Part shown: positions 1 to 4,804 of the stretch, one piece after another | Layout: every line of letters begins with the position of its first letter | Numbering within the stretch: position 1 is the first letter of the stretch | Origin: Candidatus Moraniibacteriota bacterium | GTDB lineage: Bacteria > Patescibacteriota > Minisyncoccia > Moranbacterales > UBA9337 | Direction: 5' to 3' | Length of the DNA: 5,107 nucleotides | NCBI GenBank assembly: GCA_018400055.1 | Contig: JAGYNK010000054.1 | Span: 1 to 5,107, forward strand | Notes under the pieces: model-generated | What the model saw: the letters and a program-made list of their open reading frames with translations, nothing else | Told to the model about the DNA's origin: nothing | Database searches by the model: none | Position numbers and translations under genes: made by a program

Positions 1-153
1 CATAATTTCGGATTAATTGAAGGCGTCAAAGTTATTCCTGTAAGAGAGACTCCTTTGGGCTGTCCCAGAATTTATCAATGCTTAAACACTTATATAGCCA
101 TAAGAAACCGTACCGCCAAAAAAATATATTTAAAACAAGATGACCAGAAATAA
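1..153 (+). CDS. feoA: FeoA, ferrous iron transport protein A (C-terminal 50 residues; 5' end outside window)
   Basis: The frame is open from base 1 to a TAA at 151-153 and gives 50 residues. It shows the FeoA ending: a Gly-Leu-Ile-Glu-Gly turn (residues 4-8 of the fragment), alternating hydrophobic residues VKVIPV, then TPLGCPRIYQ and a final IAIRNRTAKKIYL, which matches the usual 'PLG-P ... ALR-EA--I' pattern of this SH3-like fold. FeoA is a small cytoplasmic protein that supports FeoB-dependent Fe(II) uptake, probably by contacting FeoB. The usual Glu-Ala of the 'LR..EA' motif is Thr-Ala here (RNRTAK). The last 14 bases overlap the feoB start, so the two genes are probably one operon with coupled translation. 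The N-terminal part and promoter are not in the window. Family assignment is firm because of the motif and the adjacent feoB. Confidence 0.9.
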   Translation, partial: HNFGLIEGVKVIPVRETPLGCPRIYQCLNTYIAIRNRTAKKIYLKQDDQK

Positions 154-1951
154 AAATGTAATCACAGTTGGTTTAATTGGAAATCCCAATACGGGAAAAA
201 CTTCTCTTTTAAATTCTTTGACCGGCTCCAGTTTGCATGTGGGTAATTGGCCTGGAAAAACAGTGGAAAAAAAGGAAGGAGAAATTATTTTTCAAAATAA
301 TAAAATTAAGATTGTGGATTTGCCCGGGACTTACAGTATCTGTCCTTACAGCAGCGAAGAAAAAGTATCCCGAGATTTTGTTGCTCGCCGTAATTCCAAT
401 GTAATTGTTCAAATTGTTGATGTGAACGCCATGGAAAGAAATCTTCTTTTAACCTTGGAACTTTTGGCGCTAAAAAAGCGTGTTATTCTAGCTTTTAATT
501 TCAACCGGGAAGCGACCGGACGAGGTATAAAAATTGATAGAGCGGGAATAGAAAAAGCGCTGGAAATTCCCATTGTTTCCATAGAAGCCAATACCGGAGA
601 AAATAAAGAGGAATTGCTGGAAAAAATTATTCACGTTTCCGGAGAAACCTTCCAAGAGCCGAGTTATTTCAGTAAGTTATTAAAAAATGATAAGGAGATA
701 AGTCATCGCCAATCCCTTGATTTTATCAAAAACAAATTAAGCCGCTTCTATTCAGCTAGCCGAAAAAAAAGTAAAACGGAAAAAATTGATTCTGTTATTT
801 TAAACAAATATACCGCTTTCCCTGTTTTTCTGGCAGTTATTTTTTTAATGTTTAAAATATCATTCTCTATTTCAATTCCCTTGGTTGATTTTATCAGAAC
901 CTTATTCGGACGTTTCGGGGAGCTGATTAGTCATTTAAATCTGCCGGACTTTTTCATTTCTTTTTTAGTTGAGGGAATATTGAGCGGCGTGGGATCTGTG
1001 ATCGCTTTTATACCTCTTATTTTTTTCCTTTTCATGGCTATCGCCGTACTTGAAGACAGTGGATATTTATCTCGCACGGTAGTTTTAATAGATAGGTTAT
1101 TTCAAATTTTTGGTGTTTCCGGACGGACTTTTATTCCAATGATTTTGGGATTTGGCTGTAATGTTCCGGCTATTATGGCCACCAGAATAATACGCAATAA
1201 AAAAGAACGGATGATTGCCATATTTACCAATTCTTTTATCTCCTGCAGCGCCAAACTACCCACTTACGCTCTATTCTCCGCCATTTTTTTCCCAAAAAAC
1301 GCGGTCAGCATCGTTATGTTTCTTTATCTTCTGGGAATTTTCATCGCTCTTATAGCCAGTCTGACCCTTTCAAAGTTTATTAAAAATAATCAGGAAAAAG
1401 CCCTGATTATTGAATTGCCGCTATACAGAATGCCTACGACGGTTAATGTTTTGAAACATGCCTGGCATCAAACCAGTTTATTCATCAGAAAAGCCGGCAC
1501 TATAATTTTTTCCGCTGTTGTTATTGTCTGGATTTTGGCCAGTTTACCGGCGGGAGTTGAATATGGTTCTCGAGAAACCATTATAGGAATTATTGGAGAA
1601 AAAATTTCTTGTGTTTTTGAACCACTCGGCTTCGGACATTGGACATTTGCAGTGACTTTGTTATTCGGGGTGGCGGCTAGGGAAATTATTATTGGAACTT
1701 TGGGGACGCTTTACGGCGTCGCCGGCGAAGAGCTTCTCTCTGTTATTCCCCATTACATTACGCCGCTGGGCGCTCTTTCTTTTTTGATTTTTATTCTCTT
1801 ATATGTTCCTTGTGTTGCTACGATAGCGGTTATTAAAAAGGAGACTGGCAGTTGGAAATTTACGCTGGCACAGATTATAGCTACGGTAATAATTGCTTGG
1901 GTTGTGTCTTTTTTGTTTTACCAGTCCGGTTTATTATTAGGGTTTAGGTAA
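140..1951 (+). CDS. feoB: FeoB, Fe(II) transporter with N-terminal G-protein domain (603 aa)
   Basis: Polytopic inner-membrane protein that takes up Fe(II), powered or gated by a cytoplasmic nucleotide-binding domain. The G domain (about 1-165) has a good G1/P-loop GNPNTGKTS (14-22), the family signature VGNWPGKTVEKKEG (34-47) and G3 DLPG (60-63). At the G4 position the usual N-x-x-D is N-F-N-R (120-123), and G5 is degenerate (SIEAN, 147-151). A linker (about 170-220) leads to the membrane part with two Gate-type halves: EDSGYLSR (305-312), GFGCNVPAIMATR (337-349) and SCSAKLPTYALF (368-379) in the first, and the region from about 447 in the second, with VAAREIIIGTLGTLYG (511-526) and LLYVPCVATIA (553-563). 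At 603 aa it is shorter than enteric FeoB (about 770), with no C-terminal extension. The ATG at 140 overlaps feoA and lies 13 codons before the P-loop, as expected. No Shine-Dalgarno is visible, so translation is probably coupled to feoA. No FeoC follows. Confidence 0.97.
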   Translation: MTRNKNVITVGLIGNPNTGKTSLLNSLTGSSLHVGNWPGKTVEKKEGEIIFQNNKIKIVDLPGTYSICPYSSEEKVSRDFVARRNSNVIVQIVDVNAMERNLLLTLELLALKKRVILAFNFNREATGRGIKIDRAGIEKALEIPIVSIEANTGENKEELLEKIIHVSGETFQEPSYFSKLLKNDKEISHRQSLDFIKNKLSRFYSASRKKSKTEKIDSVILNKYTAFPVFLAVIFLMFKISFSISIPLVDFIRTLFGRFGELISHLNLPDFFISFLVEGILSGVGSVIAFIPLIFFLFMAIAVLEDSGYLSRTVVLIDRLFQIFGVSGRTFIPMILGFGCNVPAIMATRIIRNKKERMIAIFTNSFISCSAKLPTYALFSAIFFPKNAVSIVMFLYLLGIFIALIASLTLSKFIKNNQEKALIIELPLYRMPTTVNVLKHAWHQTSLFIRKAGTIIFSAVVIVWILASLPAGVEYGSRETIIGIIGEKISCVFEPLGFGHWTFAVTLLFGVAAREIIIGTLGTLYGVAGEELLSVIPHYITPLGALSFLIFILLYVPCVATIAVIKKETGSWKFTLAQIIATVIIAWVVSFLFYQSGLLLGFR

Positions 1952-1983
1952 AATTTATTTCATTAAACTTCCGGCTGGTTTTT

Positions 1984-2045
1984 GGCGTTATTTAAATTTT
2001 CCCCCGCCTTTTAAAAAACTTACTGGAATTAACGTTCGGTTTTTT
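1984..2045. terminator. Weak terminator-like hairpins in the convergent feoB / DUF134 gap
   Basis: The 106-base gap between the converging feoB and DUF134 genes holds no gene. Two weak structures are visible. GGCG (1984-1987) can pair with CGCC (2005-2008) and is followed by TTTT. AAAAAAC (2013-2019) can pair with GTTTTTT (2039-2045), an A-stem/T-stem arrangement that could act on either strand. Both stems are short with long loops, so termination is inferred mainly from location. Confidence 0.3.
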
Positions 2046-2057
2046 ATTTTAAAAATT

Positions 2058-2357
2058 TTAGCTTCTGGTTACCCTTATAGCTTTTCCCTCAATTAAAGCC
2101 CGACTGATTTTTTTATAAGCTTCTGATAACAGACGCTGAAAAGTGCTTTGGGAAATATTCATTTTTTCGGCGCATTCATTTTGATCTAAATTATCAATGT
2201 TTTTCAACCTTAAAGCTTCTAGCTCCTCAATGGAAATTTCTTCCACAGCTAAATTCCGCAGAGGTACTCCCTGCGGTTTGTAATAATTTATTTGGTGATT
2301 AAATCTTATGCGCCTTCGCCTTCGCGGACGCCCCAATCTTTTATTTTCTTCATTCAT
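2058..2357 (-). CDS. DUF134 / UPF0251 family DNA-binding protein (99 aa)
   Basis: Small basic protein with the layout of the DUF134 (UPF0251) family: an Arg-rich start (GRPRRRRRIRF, 9-19), then a YYKPQGVPL segment (25-33), an acidic helix SIEELEALRL (42-51) and a sigma-70 region-4-like helix-turn-helix (about 58-85; LDQNECAEKMNISQSTFQRL) ending in KKISRALIEGKAI. The length is normal for the family. Members are predicted cytoplasmic DNA-binding proteins; their targets are poorly known, and they are often found beside DUF5320-type proteins and iron-molybdenum-cofactor/NifX-like proteins. Here DUF5320 lies just upstream, 87 bases away, with a GC-rich hairpin between, so this gene may be read through from the DUF5320 promoter subject to partial termination. 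It converges on feoB. No Shine-Dalgarno is visible before the ATG; the region is A/T-rich. Family call is firm; a role as regulator of the nearby metal genes is inference. Confidence 0.92.
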   Translation of the reverse strand: MNEENKRLGRPRRRRRIRFNHQINYYKPQGVPLRNLAVEEISIEELEALRLKNIDNLDQNECAEKMNISQSTFQRLLSEAYKKISRALIEGKAIRVTRS

Positions 2358-2389
2358 TTTTTTGACATTAAATTAAAAAGGTTGTTTTT

Positions 2390-2436
2390 AAAAAAATAAG
2401 AAACCCGAGGCAGCTCGCCGAAAACGAACCGCCCCG
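2390..2436 (-). terminator. GC-rich stem-loop plus T-rich tail between DUF5320 and DUF134 (terminator or attenuator)
   Basis: Read on the minus strand, CGGGGCGGTTCG (2436-2425) pairs with CGAGCTGCCTCG (2417-2406) around a 7-base loop, giving 12 consecutive pairs of which three are G-U. The tail GGTTTCTTATTTTTTT (2405-2390) is T-rich but interrupted. The hairpin begins 9 bases after the DUF5320 stop. It is far more GC-rich than its surroundings. It may end the DUF5320 transcript or reduce read-through into DUF134. Confidence 0.65.
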
Positions 2437-2444
2437 ACTTATCT

Positions 2445-2645
2445 CTAGATGCTTCTGTTTTTTCCTAATCCTCTGCCATCGCCTCTTCGGTTAGGCCTTC
2501 CGCCTAAACCTTGCCTGATTCCAGTTCTTCCGGTTGGTTGACTGCCTTTATTACTTCCGCAATCTCCCATTCCTCGTCCGGTTCTAGGCCCTTTGCCTTG
2601 GGGACCCGTTTTGTCTCTATTAGGCATATATTTTTTGCTAAACAT
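2445..2645 (-). CDS. DUF5320-like Gly/Arg-rich small protein (66 aa; possibly 60 aa from an internal ATG)
   Basis: Short, very basic protein dominated by Gly and Arg, with no membrane segment. The region MPNRDKTGPQGKGPRTGRG (7-25), followed by Met-Gly-Asp-Cys, matches the conserved N-terminus of DUF5320-type proteins ('MP--D-TGP-G-GP-TGRG-G-C'), including a single Cys at residue 29. The rest (30-66) is low-complexity Gly/Arg repeats (TGRTGIRQGLGGRPNRRGDG) and lacks the coiled-coil tail seen in many family members. The family motif starts at Met7, so the true start may be the ATG at 2627-2625 rather than 2645-2643; neither has a Shine-Dalgarno. Function is unknown. Such genes recur next to DUF134 regulators and metal-cofactor genes, as here. 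A consensus promoter carrying a palindrome lies about 50-80 bases upstream, so expression is probably controlled. Confidence 0.8.
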   Translation of the reverse strand: MFSKKYMPNRDKTGPQGKGPRTGRGMGDCGSNKGSQPTGRTGIRQGLGGRPNRRGDGRGLGKNRSI

Positions 2646-2690
2646 AAAACAAATTATGATTATTTTATATTTAGCTTTTTAATTAGTTAC

Positions 2691-2714
2691 ACTTATGAGT
2701 ATATACCCATAAGT
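2691..2714. promoter_or_regulatory. 24-bp near-perfect palindrome over the DUF5320 -10 (probable operator)
   Basis: Arms ACTTATG (2691-2697) and CATAAGT (2708-2714) are exact inverted repeats, and the core GTATATAC (2699-2706) is self-complementary; only the pair 2698/2707 (A, C) fails. Allowing one more mismatch, symmetry extends to TTA/TAA at 2687-2689 and 2716-2718. It covers the whole -10 element and part of the spacer, the classic place for a repressor site. The binding protein is unknown; DUF134 or a metal sensor encoded elsewhere are candidates. Confidence 0.7.
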
Positions 2715-2726
2715 ATAATTTGTCAA
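2698..2726 (-). promoter_or_regulatory. Sigma-70-type promoter for DUF5320 (TTGACA, 17, TATACT)
   Basis: On the minus strand a perfect -35 TTGACA (2726-2721) is separated by exactly 17 bases from TATACT (2703-2698), which differs from TATAAT at one base. Transcription would start near 2690, leaving an untranslated leader of about 45-63 bases depending on the start codon used. It lies just after the 173-aa permease stop codon, so DUF5320 and possibly DUF134 can be transcribed independently of the permeases. Confidence 0.8.
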
Positions 2727-2752
2727 GAGCAACTGAATTTTTATTGAATATT

Positions 2753-3274
2753 CTATTTTTTTCTTATTAATACTCCGACCAAAACTCCATTTAGAATTGA
2801 AAAAAATATAATATAAAAAGACATGATTACAGTGAATGTCAAACCAAAATAATAGACCATGACCGGAACAAAGGGAATTTTAACATTACGATTGTATAAA
2901 AACACGGCCAATAGAGAATTTTTCATTCCGTGTTTTTTTAATTCTCCCAATAGCGGATATAAAACATAAGGAGGTCCGGAAATAAGAATGCCCGAAACAA
3001 TTGCGTAGATCCAACCTTTAATTCCTGATTGATTTCCAAAATATTTTTCCGTTCTTTCTTTAGTGAAGTAAAGATTGATTAAAATCATAGCTAAAAATAC
3101 AATAAGTAAAATCGGGATAATTTTCCAAATCATCTGCAAAAAATTTATCATAGCCATTTTTACAGCCTCAACATCAAATAAAGCGAAAATAAAATATATA
3201 ACCAAAACAGCTAGAAAAAATTTCATCCCGCCGGAAAGTTTTTTCTTTGATTTATTTTTAACTATAAAATTCAT
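2753..3274 (-). CDS. DUF318-type permease, one half (173 aa)
   Basis: Integral membrane protein with about five hydrophobic segments (roughly 18-33, 48-70, 86-108, 120-144, 146-168). It carries the hallmarks of predicted permeases of the DUF318/ArsP-like group (PF03773): SGIKGWIYAI (83-92), ISGPPYVLYPLLGEL (98-112), and FLYNRNVKIPFVPVMVYYFGL (125-145) with its charged Asn-Arg-Asn-Val-Lys inside a membrane region. Full-length relatives combine two such halves; here the other half is the separate 139-aa gene upstream, so the two products probably assemble together in the cytoplasmic membrane. The family includes exporters of organoarsenicals and of Cu/Zn, but this protein has no cysteine and the substrate cannot be read from sequence. 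The N-terminus is Lys-rich (6-12). Met17 is an alternative start; no Shine-Dalgarno is clear for either. Probably co-transcribed from the 139-aa gene despite the 160-base gap. Confidence 0.85.
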   Translation of the reverse strand: MNFIVKNKSKKKLSGGMKFFLAVLVIYFIFALFDVEAVKMAMINFLQMIWKIIPILLIVFLAMILINLYFTKERTEKYFGNQSGIKGWIYAIVSGILISGPPYVLYPLLGELKKHGMKNSLLAVFLYNRNVKIPFVPVMVYYFGLTFTVIMSFYIIFFSILNGVLVGVLIRKK

Positions 3275-3314
3275 CAGTGTTATTTACATTTTAAGGCTTG
3301 CATTTATCTCATAA

Positions 3315-3399
3315 TGTCATCCTGAACGCAGTGAAGGATCCCGGAATAATATTGCTAGTGTCTTAAATAATGGGATTCCTCGACAAGCTCGGAATGACA
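3315..3399. repeat. Imperfect palindromic repeat of the 'HSELVEES' type
   Basis: The left arm begins TGTCATCCTGAACGCAGTG (from 3315) and the right arm ends CTCGGAATGACA (to 3399). Aligning the left arm with the reverse complement of the right gives 18 identities over 28 positions by hand count. The two arm sequences are, to my knowledge, widespread dispersed repeats in environmental bacterial genomes, often mistranslated as 'HSELVEES' or 'LNAVKDP' peptides. It sits in the gap between the two permease genes. It may form a hairpin in the transcript or be the footprint of a small non-autonomous element. Confidence 0.75.
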
Positions 3400-3434
3400 G
3401 AAAGTCAAACGCATAAGACCTCGAATTGGTATCA

Positions 3435-3854
3435 CTAGATTCCATTTAGTATATTTAAAGTATAAATGGTTAGAATGGCAATAATAATTGAAAAAATAAA
3501 ATTTATTCCATTCCGCAAAAAAGCGAATCGTTTTCCAAGATACATTGCCTCCAGTGGGAGCATAGCCACTCCTACGGTTGCCCAAGCCATTATAAAAGCC
3601 GTAATAGCCAGTAAACTTACTCCTTGCAAGAGTAATTCTCCACCAACTATGTAGCTAGTTATAGGAATACCGAAAGAAACACTGCCGGCCAATGCTCCGA
3701 TAAGCGGGTCTATCAAGGGGCTTCCGACAAATATTTTTGCATACCAATCTTTTAAAAAAGCATTTAGTAGGCTTATAATCATTAAAATCCCCACCGTTAT
3801 AGGAAGAGAAGCCCTAAAGACTTGCCAAGATTTTTCTATTGCTTGTTTAATCAT
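3435..3854 (-). CDS. DUF318-type permease, other half (139 aa)
   Basis: Membrane protein with an amphipathic start (MIKQAIEKSWQVFRASLP) and about four hydrophobic segments (roughly 17-33, 47-70, 79-102, 115-136). The segment IGALAGSVSFGIPITSYIVGG (52-72), ELLLQGVS (73-80) and WATVGVAMLPLEAMYLGKRFA (91-111) followed by RN match the permease/DUF318 group, where small 'GNPITSYI'-like loops are characteristic; here Gly-Ile-Pro replaces Gly-Asn-Pro. It is the complementary half of the 173-aa permease downstream. It is the first gene of the minus-strand cluster, diverging from the transpeptidase. No Shine-Dalgarno or convincing -35/-10 is visible upstream; a large palindrome lies 46 bases before the ATG and could control it. 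No cysteines. Family call is good; substrate is unknown, with export of a metal or metalloid a reasonable guess from the family and the feoAB neighbourhood. Confidence 0.85.
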   Translation of the reverse strand: MIKQAIEKSWQVFRASLPITVGILMIISLLNAFLKDWYAKIFVGSPLIDPLIGALAGSVSFGIPITSYIVGGELLLQGVSLLAITAFIMAWATVGVAMLPLEAMYLGKRFAFLRNGINFIFSIIIAILTIYTLNILNGI

Positions 3855-3899
3855 ATTATGGTTAGCTTAGCATAAAAAGCGTAGATTAAAAATAAATTC

Positions 3900-3931
3900 A
3901 ATCATTATCTCATGGCCGTGAAATAATGATT
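3900..3931. promoter_or_regulatory. 32-bp near-perfect palindrome in the permease / transpeptidase divergent region
   Basis: Arms AATCATTAT (3900-3908) and ATAATGATT (3923-3931) are exact inverted repeats; inside them TCA (3910-3912) pairs with TGA (3919-3921) and the centre is GGCC (3914-3917). Fourteen of sixteen base pairs are symmetric. The centre lies about 60 bases upstream of the permease ATG and about 170 upstream of the transpeptidase ATG, so it more likely serves the permease gene. No T-tract follows either arm directly, which argues against a terminator. The remaining 3855-4014 sequence is A/T-rich and shows no gene. Confidence 0.6.
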
Positions 3932-4014
3932 AAGCCCATTTAAACTAAAATCAATCATTTTTTTACGGTCTTGAATTTGTAAATATATCAAGAAATAAAA
4001 ATAATTTAAATAAT

Positions 4015-4044
4015 TTGACAAGCATAAAAAATTTCGCCTACAAT
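4015..4044 (+). promoter_or_regulatory. Promoter of the L,D-transpeptidase gene (TTGACA, 18, TACAAT)
   Basis: A perfect -35 TTGACA (4015-4020) and a -10 TACAAT (4039-4044) are 18 bases apart. TACAAT occurs again immediately at 4045-4050, giving an alternative, less well spaced -10. The predicted start near 4051 leaves a leader of about 35-40 bases. No palindrome overlaps it, so expression may be constitutive. Confidence 0.75.
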
Positions 4045-4075
4045 TACAATAATCTATCACGGAGTTCTTTAAAAA

Positions 4076-4081
4076 AGGAGG
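4076..4081 (+). promoter_or_regulatory. Strong Shine-Dalgarno site for the transpeptidase gene
   Basis: AGGAGG ends 7 bases before the ATG at 4089 and fixes that start. It is the only strong Shine-Dalgarno among the seven gene starts seen here. Confidence 0.85.
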
Positions 4082-4088
4082 CTTTTAA

Positions 4089-4721
4089 ATGAAAAAAATA
4101 TATTTCATTATTTTTAGCTTTATACTCTGTTTATTCAGTCTCAGCATTGTCTCTTCGCAGGAAATAGAAGGACTTAAACCCTATAGAATCGCTAAAGGAG
4201 ACACTTTATGGAAAATTGCTCCCGAAAAACATTGGGAAATAATAAAAAAGGTTAACAGAATTGATGAAAAGCATTTAATTCTTGGAAAAACAATTTTTAT
4301 TCCCAACAATTTAGCAAAAGCTCTGAGATTTTGTCCGGTGCCGAAAAACTTAATTAAAGCAGAAGATTTTAATAGAATCCTATGTGTTTTTTTAGACATT
4401 CAGTATTTCGGCGCTTATGAAAAAGGAAAACTTTTATTTTGGGGACCGATATCTTCGGGAAAAAAAGGACACGAGACTCCGAAAGGAAAATATAAGGCTA
4501 TATGGAAAGCTAAAGAATATTCTTCCAAGAAACATAATAATTCACCCATGCCTTATTCAATAAACTATTCCTGCGCTGGACATTTTATTCATCAACAATC
4601 CTTACCCGGCCGGCCGGCTTCTCATGGATGCGTCCGTTTGCTAATGCGTGATGCTAAAAAAATATTCTATTGGGTGAAAATTGGCGATCCGATAGAAATC
4701 AAAAATTTTGACAGTCCATAA
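4089..4721 (+). CDS. Exported LysM + YkuD L,D-transpeptidase (210 aa)
   Basis: Cell-wall enzyme expected to act outside the membrane on peptidoglycan stem peptides (3-3 cross-linking or attachment of a partner). Residues 1-23 form a signal peptide: MKK, a hydrophobic core IYFIIFSFILCLFSLSI, then VSS before Gln-Glu. A Cys at 14 lies inside the core and no clear lipobox is present. A LysM peptidoglycan-binding module spans about 31-72 (YRIAKGDTLWKIA ... ILGKTIFIP). The YkuD catalytic domain spans about 97-205, with FIH at 166-168 and the active-site block PGRPASHGCVRLL (173-185): catalytic Cys181, His179 and Arg183, with His168 as the usual upstream conserved His. The length is typical of small LysM-YkuD proteins. 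It has its own promoter, Shine-Dalgarno and terminator, so it is probably monocistronic and unrelated in function to the iron genes. The exact reaction is not deducible. Confidence 0.94.
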   Translation: MKKIYFIIFSFILCLFSLSIVSSQEIEGLKPYRIAKGDTLWKIAPEKHWEIIKKVNRIDEKHLILGKTIFIPNNLAKALRFCPVPKNLIKAEDFNRILCVFLDIQYFGAYEKGKLLFWGPISSGKKGHETPKGKYKAIWKAKEYSSKKHNNSPMPYSINYSCAGHFIHQQSLPGRPASHGCVRLLMRDAKKIFYWVKIGDPIEIKNFDSP

Positions 4722-4749
4722 AAAACAGCGGAAATTAATCCGCTGTTTT
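4722..4749 (+). terminator. Stem-loop terminator after the transpeptidase gene
   Basis: AAAACAGCGG (4722-4731) and CCGCTGTTTT (4740-4749) are exact inverted repeats around an 8-base loop, starting one base after the stop codon. The A/T ends of the stem make it usable in both directions, though the T-run is only four bases long. Confidence 0.8.
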
Positions 4750-4755
4750 AAATAG

Positions 4756-4784
4756 TTGCTTCGCGACGATTACTCATCTAAAAT
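4756..4784 (+). promoter_or_regulatory. Possible promoter for the downstream membrane gene (TTGCTT, 17, TAAAAT)
   Basis: TTGCTT (4756-4761) is a weak -35 match, but TAAAAT (4779-4784) differs from TATAAT at one base, and the spacing is 17. A start near 4791 would leave a leader of about 14 bases before the ATG at 4805. It lies just after a terminator, where a new promoter is expected. Confidence 0.4.
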
Positions 4785-4804
4785 GTTTATATAAGCCAAA
4801 AATT

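Noticed and set aside
209..591. Two minus-strand open frames inside feoB
   Set aside because: They are antisense to the highly conserved G domain of feoB and have no family features.
2362..2367. TTGACA on the plus strand upstream of the DUF134 start
   Set aside because: No -10 lies at 16-18 bases downstream and transcription would run antisense into DUF5320; a chance match.
2511..2747. Plus-strand open frame of 78 codons
   Set aside because: It lies antisense to the DUF5320 gene and its promoter, has no Shine-Dalgarno, and its sequence shows no recognisable domain.
3355..3585. Minus-strand open frame of 76 codons containing HSELVEES
   Set aside because: It is a translation of the palindromic repeat joined to the wrong frame of the 139-aa permease gene; the peptide is a known artefact of this repeat class.
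3075..3654. Plus-strand open frames antisense to the two permease genes
   Set aside because: Low-complexity Ile/Lys-rich products, no start signals, and the opposite strand encodes clear family members.
3900..3931. The 32-bp palindrome as an intrinsic terminator
   Set aside because: The arms are A/T-rich, no T-run follows, and both flanking genes start rather than end here.
4181..4399. Minus-strand open frame of 72 codons inside the transpeptidase gene
   Set aside because: Antisense to the LysM module and linker of a well-supported gene, with no start signals.
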